Shown in pieces: positions 41,492 to 48,642 of a stretch of 51,205 nt of DNA. Below the pieces are notes generated by a model, which saw nothing but the letters and a program-made list of their open reading frames with translations, was not told where the DNA came from and made no database searches. Origin of the DNA: Methanofastidiosum sp. Its GTDB lineage: Archaea; Methanobacteriota_B; Thermococci; Methanofastidiosales; Methanofastidiosaceae. The DNA lies in contig DAOSDU010000012.1 of assembly GCA_035362715.1 (NCBI GenBank), positions 1 through 51,205 of the forward strand, read 5' to 3'. Position numbers and translations under genes: made by a program. How positions within the stretch are numbered: the stretch's first letter is position 1; each line of letters opens with the position of its first letter.

Positions 41492-42877
41492 ATGAAAAGA
41501 AATAAAAAACTTGGAATTATTTTAATAGTTATAGCATTATTTGCTCTATACTTTTTCTGGCCAACAATAAATCCTATTGAGCCCGACAATCCCAATATTC
41601 CAAATGTTATTTTATCTAAAGATGATCGCATACTAATCATGGCGCCGCACCCAGATGACGAATCTGTTGCGACAGGTGGCCTAATACAGGATGCTCTTGA
41701 TAAAAAAATCCCTGTACATATAGTCTTTTTTACATATGGGGATTTCAACGTATGGTCCTATACAGTATTTCAAAAGATGCCCATGCTTACTCCGGGCCAG
41801 GCATTAAATCTTGGAGAAATAAGACATGGTGAAGCTTTGAGCGCAATTAAAAATCTAGGACTTTCTGAAGCAAATGTTACTTTTTTAGGATACCCCGATT
41901 ATGGAACTTCTGAGATACTTTACCATCATTGGGGTTCTAGCCCTCCATATGCAGGTATTCTTACAAGAAAGACTTCAGTGCCATATTCAACAGCACTTAG
42001 TCCAGACTCTCCATATAAAGGTGAATCTATAACGAGTGACATTGAATCAGTCATAAATGATTTCAATCCCACAAAAATATTTGTTTCTCATCCGGATGAT
42101 CACCATCCAGACCATAGGGCGTTATTTGTATTCACTACGGTTTCCCTTTGGGATATGAAAAATGATGTCGAAGTTCACCCCTATCTTGTCCATTACCGTC
42201 AATGGCCATCTCCGTTGGGTTACTATCCGGGATATTTTTTAGATCCGCCTTCATATGATGACGGGATTATATGGAAGGAACTCCCAATGCCATATAGAGA
42301 TACAATGACAAAATATTCTGCATTAAAAAATCATGTAACCCAATATGAATCAAATAAGAAATACCTTAACTCTTTTATCAGGACAAACGAAATATATGGG
42401 AACTTTGAAGATATCTATCTAAGCACTAATCCGATTGATATGTCCTTGGATAAGAGTGACTTAGAGGAATCTGCGCCTTCAGAGTTTAATGAAAGCCAGA
42501 AAGATGCATTTGTGAGAATCGAAGCTCAATCAGCCCACATTGAAAATGACAAACTTGTATTCCATTATATCCTGTCAGAGCCTTTTGGTGAAAGAATAGA
42601 TTTTGACCTGTATGTGTTTGGCTATAGGGGCGATAAGGAATTTTCAGAGATGCCAAAGATAAATGTTGAAGTCAATCTAAAGGGATATTCAGTTTATGAC
42701 CAAAAAAAGCCCATCTCTAGAGATGGTATTGAGGTCGTGAAAGCACCAACTGAGATAACAGTCAAAGTCCCGCTTAGCGTAATAGGGGACCCAGAAAAGA
42801 TATTATTTAGTGCAACAACTTCAACAGGTCTTCTTTCACTCGATTCGATGCCATGGAGAATTGCAATCCTAAATTAA
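41492..42877 (+). CDS. PIG-L (LmbE-like) family deacetylase with membrane anchor
   Basis: A 461-residue protein. Residues about 7-25 form a signal anchor, so the enzyme domain should face outside. Zinc motif APHPDDES places the first His at residue 53, and SHPDDHHPDHRAL near residue 200 supplies the second His cluster, typical of N-acetyl-sugar deacetylases (GlcNAc-PI, mycothiol precursors, bacillithiol). The last 120 residues form a beta-rich extra domain. The sugar substrate is not predictable. AAGGAAG lies before ATG. It is next to an acyltransferase-like gene, which fits surface-glycan editing. Confidence 0.85.
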   Translation: MKRNKKLGIILIVIALFALYFFWPTINPIEPDNPNIPNVILSKDDRILIMAPHPDDESVATGGLIQDALDKKIPVHIVFFTYGDFNVWSYTVFQKMPMLTPGQALNLGEIRHGEALSAIKNLGLSEANVTFLGYPDYGTSEILYHHWGSSPPYAGILTRKTSVPYSTALSPDSPYKGESITSDIESVINDFNPTKIFVSHPDDHHPDHRALFVFTTVSLWDMKNDVEVHPYLVHYRQWPSPLGYYPGYFLDPPSYDDGIIWKELPMPYRDTMTKYSALKNHVTQYESNKKYLNSFIRTNEIYGNFEDIYLSTNPIDMSLDKSDLEESAPSEFNESQKDAFVRIEAQSAHIENDKLVFHYILSEPFGERIDFDLYVFGYRGDKEFSEMPKINVEVNLKGYSVYDQKKPISRDGIEVVKAPTEITVKVPLSVIGDPEKILFSATTSTGLLSLDSMPWRIAILN

Positions 42878-42888
42878 GGAATGAAAAA

Positions 42889-43851
42889 ATGGCCGATGAC
42901 AATAGACTTGAATCAATCGATGAGTTCAGAGGATTTGCCATATTTATGATGGTAATCATCAACTTCCTTGCTAGAGCAAACAACGTGCCTCTATTTCTAA
43001 AACATGCACCCGATATTGGATTTACAGTTGCAGACATAGTTGCCCCAATGTTTATCTTTGCAATTGGACTTACCTATGGTTTGTCATTTAGAAAGCGTGT
43101 TGAAAGAGCTGGCAAAGGGAAAACATATAGTCATTTCTTTACTAGGTATATGGCCATTGCAGGAATAGGATTCTTCTTGACGGCTTTTGGAAATCTAACT
43201 GGTACATATGAGAATAGCTCAAACTGGGGACTTTTACAAGCAATAGGGGCGGCTGGTTTGTTTACCTTAATATTCATTAAGTTTTCAACTAAAATAAGGG
43301 CCATAGTAGGAGTTTTATTCTTAATCTTTTATCAGTTCATGCTTGAACGGTTCTGGCTTCAAACTATACTTAGTTCCTCCCATGGAGGAATTTATGGATC
43401 TTTATCGTGGGGGGCTATGTTATTATTGGGAACAGTATTTGCAGATTTATATCATTCTCAAAACAATAATAAAAGATTTTTATTCGTGGCAATAATAGTT
43501 TTAGTAATTGGTTTATTCTTGTTATTTTTTATTCCTATCAGTAAGAATAGGGTTTCATTTAGCTATGTTTTAGTGGCCTTAAGCTTAAGTGCGTTAATTT
43601 TTGAGATTTTCGATTACTCAATTAAAAAATTCAGAATCAATATTAGATTGTTATCAAGCTGGGGAAAGAATCCATTGTTGCTTTATATCCTGCACATATT
43701 TCTTCTTGGAATATTCGTTATACCTCCGTACAGGTGGTGGCATACCGAAGCGTCCATTTTGTTACTATTTGTTGAAATTATAGGATTGATCGGAATTCTA
43801 AGTTGGATTGGAATATTCCTTGACTCCAAAAAATGGTATTTCTCATTATAA
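42889..43851 (+). CDS. acyltransferase-like membrane protein (DUF1624/HGSNAT-like)
   Basis: A 320-residue protein with about nine membrane helices. N-terminal RLESIDEFRGFAIFMMVIINF resembles the start of heparan-alpha-glucosaminide N-acetyltransferase-like and DUF1624/OpgC-type acyltransferases (S-x-D-x-x-R-G). Further helices include GLLQAIGAAGLF and KNPLLLYILHIFLLGIF, the latter a family-like His motif. Probably moves an acetyl group across the membrane to a surface sugar (inference). ATG 42889 with AAGGAATG upstream is used; the frame extends back into the PIG-L gene end. Confidence 0.7.
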   Translation: MADDNRLESIDEFRGFAIFMMVIINFLARANNVPLFLKHAPDIGFTVADIVAPMFIFAIGLTYGLSFRKRVERAGKGKTYSHFFTRYMAIAGIGFFLTAFGNLTGTYENSSNWGLLQAIGAAGLFTLIFIKFSTKIRAIVGVLFLIFYQFMLERFWLQTILSSSHGGIYGSLSWGAMLLLGTVFADLYHSQNNNKRFLFVAIIVLVIGLFLLFFIPISKNRVSFSYVLVALSLSALIFEIFDYSIKKFRINIRLLSSWGKNPLLLYILHIFLLGIFVIPPYRWWHTEASILLLFVEIIGLIGILSWIGIFLDSKKWYFSL

Positions 43852-44013
43852 AAAACCCATTCTAAGTTTGTGGATTTGAATCTAGTAGTTCTCTCCATTT
43901 CTCATCGATAATTATACATTAATTACATATAATTTATTGTGATATAGTTCAATCTATTTTGAAGTCAAATTAACCCAAAAAACTTAAATATCGAGTTTGT
44001 TTTTGTGCGTTAA

Positions 44014-44090
44014 GGGCAGTTAGCTCAGTCTGGTAGAGCAGTAGACTCTTAATCTACGGGCCAGGGGTTCGAATCCCTTACTGCCCGCCA
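44014..44090 (+). tRNA. tRNA-Lys (CTT anticodon)
   Basis: A 77-base tRNA including an encoded CCA. Acceptor stem GGGCAGT pairs with ACTGCCC, discriminator G. Anticodon stem GTAGA/TCTAC with loop CTCTTAA gives CTT, lysine. T arm GGGG-TTCGAAT-CCCT. The TATA-like element ACTTAAATATC (near 43982-43992) lies about 25-30 bases upstream. Confidence 0.96.
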
Positions 44091-44206
44091 ATAACTTTTC
44101 TGGCGGCTATTGATTCTAGTTGTGGCTATGACAAGGTGTGCTCCGAGTTTTGATTTCAAGTTGAAAAACTTTATATATTTACTAATTTAAAATTATAAGG
44201 ATAGCT

Positions 44207-44635
44207 ATGAAAGAAATTAAATTTCCAAAAGGAGAGGAACCATGGAATGAAGAGCAAGTTGACGCCTTGCTTAGAATAGTTGAAGATATTTTTCATAGAA
44301 CGGACATAGATGCCTTAATCAACGGCTTCACTGAAAACTGTGTATTTAGATTTGCAGAACAGCCTGAGCAACATGGCAGAGAAGCGCTACGTAGATTATT
44401 TGAAGCACGTATGTCAAGACAAAAGAATTATAGGCTAAAGAAAACAAATCTTGCGCTTCAAGGAAATCGCCTTGCTAATATGTGGATAGGAACATGGCAA
44501 GATAGGGTTACTGGAAAGAAAATGGAAGGTCACGGAGTTGAAGTATGGGTGATGCGTGACGGAATGATCGCTGAATGGGATGCTGCCTTTAACGTATGGG
44601 GGGCAGAAGGAGAGAGACGCTCTGCAGTCATGTAA
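44207..44635 (+). CDS. SnoaL-like/NTF2-fold protein
   Basis: A 142-residue protein with NTF2-like sequence pattern: FHRTDIDALINGFTENCVFRFAE, HGREALRRLFEARM, WIGTWQDRVTGKKMEGHGVEVWVMRDGMIAEWDA. Such proteins are annotated as nuclear transport factor 2 family or DUF1348; they can be ketosteroid isomerase-like enzymes or binding proteins. It carries slightly more GC and more Arg/Trp than its neighbours, so transfer from bacteria is possible. Promoter TATA CTTTATATAT lies about 40 bases upstream of ATG. Confidence 0.75.
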   Translation: MKEIKFPKGEEPWNEEQVDALLRIVEDIFHRTDIDALINGFTENCVFRFAEQPEQHGREALRRLFEARMSRQKNYRLKKTNLALQGNRLANMWIGTWQDRVTGKKMEGHGVEVWVMRDGMIAEWDAAFNVWGAEGERRSAVM

Positions 44636-44729
44636 TATATTTTTTAATTTATTTTAATAATCGCTATTTTTCATCAAGAAGATTATTTCACGCGTTTATA
44701 TTTTTATTTATGGGAATTATTAAAAATAA

Positions 44730-44885
44730 TTATTTGATATTACTATCTTTTGTTTTAGTATATTTGTTTAGCATCTGAATATCTTTTTTTACTCTTCTAT
44801 AATTTATTTTTGTTAATACAGATATTTCATTTGCATCTAGAAATCCATCGTGCCTGTTTATTACTTCAATAACTTTAGTATCCAT
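44730..44885 (-). CDS. small winged-helix-like DNA-binding protein (51 residues)
   Basis: A 51-residue ORF, below usual size cutoffs. ATG 44885 follows GGTGAATCTT, a good Shine-Dalgarno. The sequence VIEVINRHDGFLDANEISVLTKINYRRVKKDIQMLNKY reads as helix, helix-turn-helix, then the start of a wing, as in FeoC-like or MarR-type mini-wHTH proteins. A TATA-like GGATATATG (minus strand) lies upstream. Placed divergently from the structured RNA and twin permease region; a local regulator role is inference. Confidence 0.55.
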   Translation of the reverse strand: MDTKVIEVINRHDGFLDANEISVLTKINYRRVKKDIQMLNKYTKTKDSNIK

Positions 44886-45122
44886 AAGATTCACCTTAAC
44901 AGAATTTAATCTAGCGGAGGGCATATATCCCTTAATAAAGTGAAAAATAGTATTTCTTAATTCTAAATAGAAAATAAATTATTATTATTCTTAAAATGTT
45001 CTCAGATTAATATCGATTTAGAGTATTATTTTCTTAATTGATTTAATATTTTTTAATTATGTCATTTTTTGTATATAAATCGTGGTTTTCTAGCAGCACA
45101 TAATTCTTGGAGAACTATTACT

Positions 45123-45139
45123 ATTGATTATCAATATTG
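45123..45139. promoter_or_regulatory. operator-like palindrome
   Basis: ATTGAT-T-ATCAAT (45123-45135) is a perfect inverted repeat, overlapping a second one CAATATTG (45132-45139). It lies about 30 bases before the TATA box at 45164. Related half-sites TCAAT recur at 45178 and in the 45194-45211 palindrome, suggesting a set of sites for one transcription factor. Apart from these, 44936-45122 is plain A/T-rich sequence with no gene I can support. Confidence 0.45.
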
Positions 45140-45163
45140 TATTATTTATTGCTAACCAATAAC

Positions 45164-45171
45164 TTTATATA
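45164..45171 (+). promoter_or_regulatory. TATA box of the candidate structured RNA
   Basis: TTTATATA begins exactly 30 bases before 45194, where the first RNA hairpin starts. The spacing equals that of the 5S rRNA promoter, so a separate transcript is predicted. Confidence 0.6.
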
Positions 45172-45193
45172 TTAGTATCAATATAGTTATTAT

Positions 45194-45310
45194 TGTCAAT
45201 CAACATTGACAAAACCTATCCGTTAGTAGGAATCTTGGAGCAGATTCCTGCATATAAAACTCCAATTACGATGATGGGGGAGAAATCCCCCTGAGTATTT
45301 AGCTATTTTT
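45194..45310 (+). ncRNA. candidate structured non-coding RNA (pseudoknot plus GNRA hairpin)
   Basis: Three structures follow in order. Hairpin TGTCAAT-CAAC-ATTGACA (45194-45211). A 9-pair stem GTAGGAATC (45226-45234)/GATTCCTGC (45243-45251), whose loop TTGGAG (45235-45240) is complementary to CTCCAA (45260-45265), forming an H-type pseudoknot. Then GGGGGA-GAAA-TCCCCC (45276-45292), a GNRA-capped stem. A T-rich tail (TTTTT 45306-45310) could end the transcript. The start lies 30 bases after a TATA core. There is no ORF. It may be a stand-alone sRNA or a leader element of the permease gene. I recognise no known family. Confidence 0.5.
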
Positions 45311-45383
45311 CGATTAATGATACGTCAAATGACTATAAATTAGGGATACCTACACGGCAATATTATCTGTAAAAACCGAAAAG

Positions 45384-45391
45384 TTTATATA
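45384..45391 (+). promoter_or_regulatory. TATA box of the first permease-like gene
   Basis: TTTATATA preceded by the BRE-like ACCGAAAAG. Predicted start is near 45414, giving a leader of about 108 bases. It also contains a weak hairpin TTAGC...GCTAA (about 45430-45448). A different promoter drives copy 2. Confidence 0.65.
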
Positions 45392-45503
45392 TAATTGCCT
45401 TAAAATATGTTTGTTTGAGTATATTATTCTTAGCTAATATCTGCTAAAAAGTATATATTCAAGCATGTTGATTAAGTCAATTGACTTTTTCAAACAAAAA
45501 AAA

Positions 45504-46885
45504 AAATGGAGGAAAAAAACAATGTCAGGAATTGGATATTTTGGTCCAAGGAGAAAACCTGGATACGAAGAGCAGCCTTCCATAAACCCCAGCTTTTTGA
45601 AGCTTAGACTACCATTCTACCACTACCCAATCGAGTACCAGGATTTTATCCAAGGGATGATTTTGGCGTGTGTACCTTTAGGTATCACGGCAACTATGGT
45701 GCCTACAATGGGAATACCAATTGAAGTAGCAGTTTTAATGGTAATGATAAACAACCTTTTCTATCTATGGCACACTTCTTTCGGTGACCCATCAATAGCC
45801 GGTTGGATTACTCCCGGTATACCAATTTACGTAGCATACTTTGAATCGTTCTCAACGGAAATCGTTGGTCCATCTGGAGTATATATTGAAAGAATGCAAG
45901 CGTTAATAGCAGTTCAGCTAATATTGGCTGCTGTTTTCATAATTCTTGGTGTATCTGGAGCAGGTAGACACTTGGTAGAACATATTCCAAAATCACTAAC
46001 AGCAGGTATTCTTCTAGGATCAGGATTAGCATCCATAGAGAGAATCTTCAATCCAGCACAACCATTCGTAAAAGACTTACCAGTATCTTTCCTAGTATCC
46101 TCATTCTTGTCTCTATTTCTCTTGTTCTCTAAGAGGGCAGTTTCATGGAGAAAGAATAATAAGATATTTGCATGGATTGCCGGGTTTGGAATAGTTCCAG
46201 GATTCGTTATAGGATACATCTTGGGAGTTATAACTGGAGAAATCAAAGTCGATATGGCAGTAATTACGTCAAGACTTGTTATAGATATGCCATTCCAAAG
46301 AATGTTAAATGAAGTATCAGTCTTTGGAGTTGGATGGCCATCTGCTACAATGTTCGGTGCAGGAATTGCCGTTGCTTTGGTAGCCTACATCATATGTTTT
46401 GGGGATATTATCGTTCTCAAAGCTTTGATTAAACAGGCCGATGAAGCTAGACCAGACGAAAAAGTAGTTATTCACATAGGCAGAACACATATCATATCAG
46501 GATGGAGAAATATCCTTGAAGGTTTATTCTTACCTTACGTACCATTATTAGGTCCACAGTGGACTGGTGGTCAAGCGCTAGTAGTTCAGAGATATATGCA
46601 CGCAACACCCGATCAGGAATACACCTACTGGGGAGGAGCAACAAGTATGTTCTGGGGTATGACTCTTGCACTATTACTTCACCCTATAGTTCAGATAATG
46701 CTACCTGCCAAAAACATAGGATTCGGTCTAACTTTGTTAATTCAGGGATATCTTTGTTCATACCTTGCTATGGAGATGTGTGAGACTAATGTTCAGAGAG
46801 CTATTGCAGGTATAATGGCGGGATCTTTGATCATGGCAAACTATATCAAACTCTGGGGAAGTCCATTCTTCTCTGCACCAGCAAT
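45504..46885 (+). repeat. 1382-bp exact direct repeat, copy A
   Basis: Identical base for base to 48625-50006 (offset 3121), by line-by-line comparison. It begins in the Shine-Dalgarno region at AAATGGAGG and ends 73 bases before the stop of the permease-like gene. The flanks do not match. Confidence 0.97.
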
Positions 46886-46958
46886 GGGTCTAGCAACAGG
46901 AGTTATCCTCTGGCTAGTACTTGAATACCAAGGTAAGGGAAAGGAAAAGAAGAAATAA
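45522..46958 (+). CDS. polytopic membrane protein, permease-like, copy A
   Basis: A 478-residue protein with about ten hydrophobic segments and an N-terminal cytosolic stretch of about 40 residues. Segments such as PTMGIPIEVAVLMVMINNL, TSFGDPSIAGWITPGIPIYV and GHTHIISG-like RTHIISGWRN hint at an APC-superfamily solute transporter (SulP/NCS2-like) but I do not firmly recognise the family. The start is the ATG after TGGAGG; longer frames upstream are not homologous between the copies. Residues 1-454 match copy B exactly, then the last 24 differ (MGLATGVILWLVLEYQGKG versus IGLVVGVLLYLSLEYEGKG). Very Lys-rich tail. Confidence 0.85.
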   Translation: MSGIGYFGPRRKPGYEEQPSINPSFLKLRLPFYHYPIEYQDFIQGMILACVPLGITATMVPTMGIPIEVAVLMVMINNLFYLWHTSFGDPSIAGWITPGIPIYVAYFESFSTEIVGPSGVYIERMQALIAVQLILAAVFIILGVSGAGRHLVEHIPKSLTAGILLGSGLASIERIFNPAQPFVKDLPVSFLVSSFLSLFLLFSKRAVSWRKNNKIFAWIAGFGIVPGFVIGYILGVITGEIKVDMAVITSRLVIDMPFQRMLNEVSVFGVGWPSATMFGAGIAVALVAYIICFGDIIVLKALIKQADEARPDEKVVIHIGRTHIISGWRNILEGLFLPYVPLLGPQWTGGQALVVQRYMHATPDQEYTYWGGATSMFWGMTLALLLHPIVQIMLPAKNIGFGLTLLIQGYLCSYLAMEMCETNVQRAIAGIMAGSLIMANYIKLWGSPFFSAPAMGLATGVILWLVLEYQGKGKEKKK

Positions 46959-46968
46959 AATTAATTTA

Positions 46969-46988
46969 ATTTTCTTTTTTATTTTTTT
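46969..46988 (+). terminator. T-rich terminator after permease copy A
   Basis: Runs of T (TTTTC, then six T and seven T separated by A) begin 10 bases after the stop codon. Consistent with an archaeal T-tract terminator. Confidence 0.6.
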
Positions 46989-47086
46989 AAATCAACATGT
47001 TTTTTTTATGTATACGTATTTTTTTGATACTTTGTTTTAGAGGGAAACTTTTATAAACTTTTTAAATTCTTAACGTAGGAGATATA

Positions 47087-47314
47087 ATGGTAACAGTAAA
47101 GATTTCGAAAAGAAAAAAAATGGGATCAAAGGCATTCTTAAAAAAGAGCTTACCTTTCTTTGTATTAAGTATAATTGTAGTTATTGGTGGGCTTTTTCTA
47201 ATAGGTAGATTATTAGAAGATGATCCTCTCCGCAACACAGCACAATGGGGATGGTTTATCGTAACTTTCTTAATAGTCCAGTATATCAATGTAAAATATA
47301 TAGTGAAGAAGTGA
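47087..47314 (+). CDS. small two-helix membrane protein (75 residues)
   Basis: A basic N-terminus (KISKRKKMGSKAFLKK) precedes two hydrophobic helices (about 24-42 and 52-68), with DDPLRNTAQWGW between them. A GTAGGAG Shine-Dalgarno precedes ATG, and AAACTTTTATAAAC about 40 bases upstream is a TATA-like promoter. No family recognised. Its stop TGA lies in the GTGAT Shine-Dalgarno for the next ORF, so they are coupled. Confidence 0.7.
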   Translation: MVTVKISKRKKMGSKAFLKKSLPFFVLSIIVVIGGLFLIGRLLEDDPLRNTAQWGWFIVTFLIVQYINVKYIVKK

Positions 47315-47318
47315 TTTT

Positions 47319-47480
47319 ATGGAATTCAGAGATATTTTTAGATATGTACTTTTGTTGGTATGTGTAGTTTATGGTATTAGGGCGTATATGACTGGTCAAT
47401 TGACACTTAGGTATCTGTTAATAGCTGTTGTTCTTTGTGCAGTAACATATTTCATAATAGCAAGACCGGATAAATATTGA
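47319..47480 (+). CDS. small membrane protein (53 residues)
   Basis: A 53-residue ORF below usual size cutoffs, with two hydrophobic stretches (YVLLLVCVVYGIRAY and YLLIAVVLCAVTYFII) and a short RPDKY tail. It starts 3 bases after GTGAT, which contains the stop of the 75-residue gene. The spacing matches the coupling rule seen elsewhere in the window. Function unknown; it forms a pair with the previous gene and leads into the 280-residue gene 13 bases later. Confidence 0.6.
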   Translation: MEFRDIFRYVLLLVCVVYGIRAYMTGQLTLRYLLIAVVLCAVTYFIIARPDKY

Positions 47481-47493
47481 GATAGGCGTTCAT

Positions 47494-48336
47494 ATGTTTG
47501 ATAAAATAATCAATAAAAAGTTATCTTTGCTTCCTTGGTTAATCTACTTAGAAGACGGTCCTGTACTCGAAGCCTTTAATTCATTGAAAGGTGAGAAAGA
47601 GATATTTGAAACGTATATCCCTGTTAAGTTGGGCAATCATCTATATTATAGTAGCCTATACTATAAAAAGACTTTGAGAAAAGAAGAGCTTTCCAAGTTA
47701 GTCATTGTTGATGAAAATGGTAAGATTCTAAAAGATAAAGAAAAAGCTTATAAAATTTGTCTTGCCGTAAATCTTTTTGTTAGAATAACTCCTTCAGAAA
47801 ATCTTAAGTATATAGTGAGAAATCTGGAAGATATCGAAAAAGTCAAGGAATATAAATCAAAGGCAGATTATTTCGTGCCTACTGCAAAATTGTTTTTATC
47901 AAAAAAAGATGCGGAAACTTTAGAAAAATCTTTAGAGAGCTTCTATCAACATGAAAATACCGCAAAACAATTACTTGCTCATTATGTGCAGGGAGTTGAA
48001 AAGATTAAATCTTTAAAATCTATTGATTATACAGAGATCACAGATTTGGTTGACTCTTATACGAAAGCAGGATTTGAAAGAGTAAGAGCAAAAGAAAATA
48101 TAAAGAAATTCATTGAACTTATCAGAGATTCTAAGAAAGCTTTGCCTCACCAAGAAGATAACTATTTAGATACTGAAGCTGGCGCTTACTACATGATTGA
48201 TAGACTTGAAGCGTATGTAGTTAGAGATATTAAACTATTGGAAATTAGGTATGAGGGTATTCGTCAGTATTATTCAAAAAATGTAGCAGAAGATGAAGCT
48301 AAAGCATTATTGGATTTTTTTAATAAAAATATTTAA
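47494..48336 (+). CDS. hypothetical protein, 280 residues
   Basis: An acidic/basic, mostly helical soluble protein with no recognised domain. N-terminal LLPWLIYLEDGPVLEAFNSL is hydrophobic; a Tyr-rich patch LGNHLYYSSLYYKK follows; the second half is long charged helices (KKDAETLEKSLESFYQHENTAKQLLAHYVQ, RVRAKENIKKFIELI, AEDEAKALLDFFNK) that may form a helical bundle. No signal peptide is clear. It lies between the two permease-like copies and follows two small membrane proteins, in the same direction, so a shared complex is possible (inference). Confidence 0.65.
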   Translation: MFDKIINKKLSLLPWLIYLEDGPVLEAFNSLKGEKEIFETYIPVKLGNHLYYSSLYYKKTLRKEELSKLVIVDENGKILKDKEKAYKICLAVNLFVRITPSENLKYIVRNLEDIEKVKEYKSKADYFVPTAKLFLSKKDAETLEKSLESFYQHENTAKQLLAHYVQGVEKIKSLKSIDYTEITDLVDSYTKAGFERVRAKENIKKFIELIRDSKKALPHQEDNYLDTEAGAYYMIDRLEAYVVRDIKLLEIRYEGIRQYYSKNVAEDEAKALLDFFNKNI

Positions 48337-48642
48337 TTCTTTTCTTTTCGTCATTATATTAATAATCTTTGAAAGATTTTTAGCTATCAATATTTTAGGT
48401 ATATCTAAATATAATAGGATTAGTTAATATCTAATTATTATTATATGTAATTTTTTTGATTAATATATTAATTATGTTTTATTTTATTTTTTTTGTATTA
48501 ATTTAATCTTTTCTTTATTTGCCGATAATAAAATAACTATTAATAGAAAACCTTATATATAATTTCGATTAGCCTCAATTGATTGGGCTTACTAAATTAT
48601 ATAGGTATGCCTAAATCAAAATATAAATGGAGGAAAAAAACA
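48337..48642 (+). other. A/T-rich intergenic region with permease copy B promoter
   Basis: About 306 bases without a gene. The TATA core TTATATA at 48553-48559, preceded by AGAAAACC, predicts a start near 48582. Around 48571-48588, AGCC-CAAT can pair with ATTGGGCT. The leader includes a second small hairpin TAGG-TATG-CCTA (48602-48613). The upstream part is A/T runs. It has no counterpart of the 45194-45310 RNA, and does not match the copy A upstream region. Confidence 0.6.
48553..48559 (+). promoter_or_regulatory. TATA box of permease copy B
   Basis: TTATATA with upstream AGAAAACC, giving a leader of about 60 bases to ATG 48643. Its sequence differs from the copy A promoter, so the twin genes are likely to be expressed under different conditions. 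Confidence 0.6.

Noticed and set aside
43683..43898. 71-codon minus-strand frame near the end of the acyltransferase-like gene
   Set aside because: Mostly antisense to that gene; no promoter or Shine-Dalgarno was seen in the short gap beyond it.
44596..44778. 60-codon frame overlapping the end of the SnoaL-like gene
   Set aside because: No Shine-Dalgarno, a low-complexity Phe/Ile/Leu translation of A/T-rich sequence, and it overlaps both the SnoaL-like gene and the minus-strand mini-wHTH gene.
45271..45294. ATGATGG and CTGA around the GNRA hairpin, suggesting a box C/D sRNA
   Set aside because: Box C has a mismatch at its last position, which breaks the tandem G-A pairing, and no D'/C' boxes or guide spacing are present.
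46559..46783. 74-codon frame in both permease-like copies (also 49680-49904)
   Set aside because: It is in another frame of the same permease coding sequence, and its identity in both copies only reflects the exact DNA repeat.
48571..48613. Hairpins in the copy B permease leader as a second copy of the structured RNA
   Set aside because: They are short, one overlaps the predicted transcript start, and none of the pseudoknot or GNRA elements of 45194-45310 recur.
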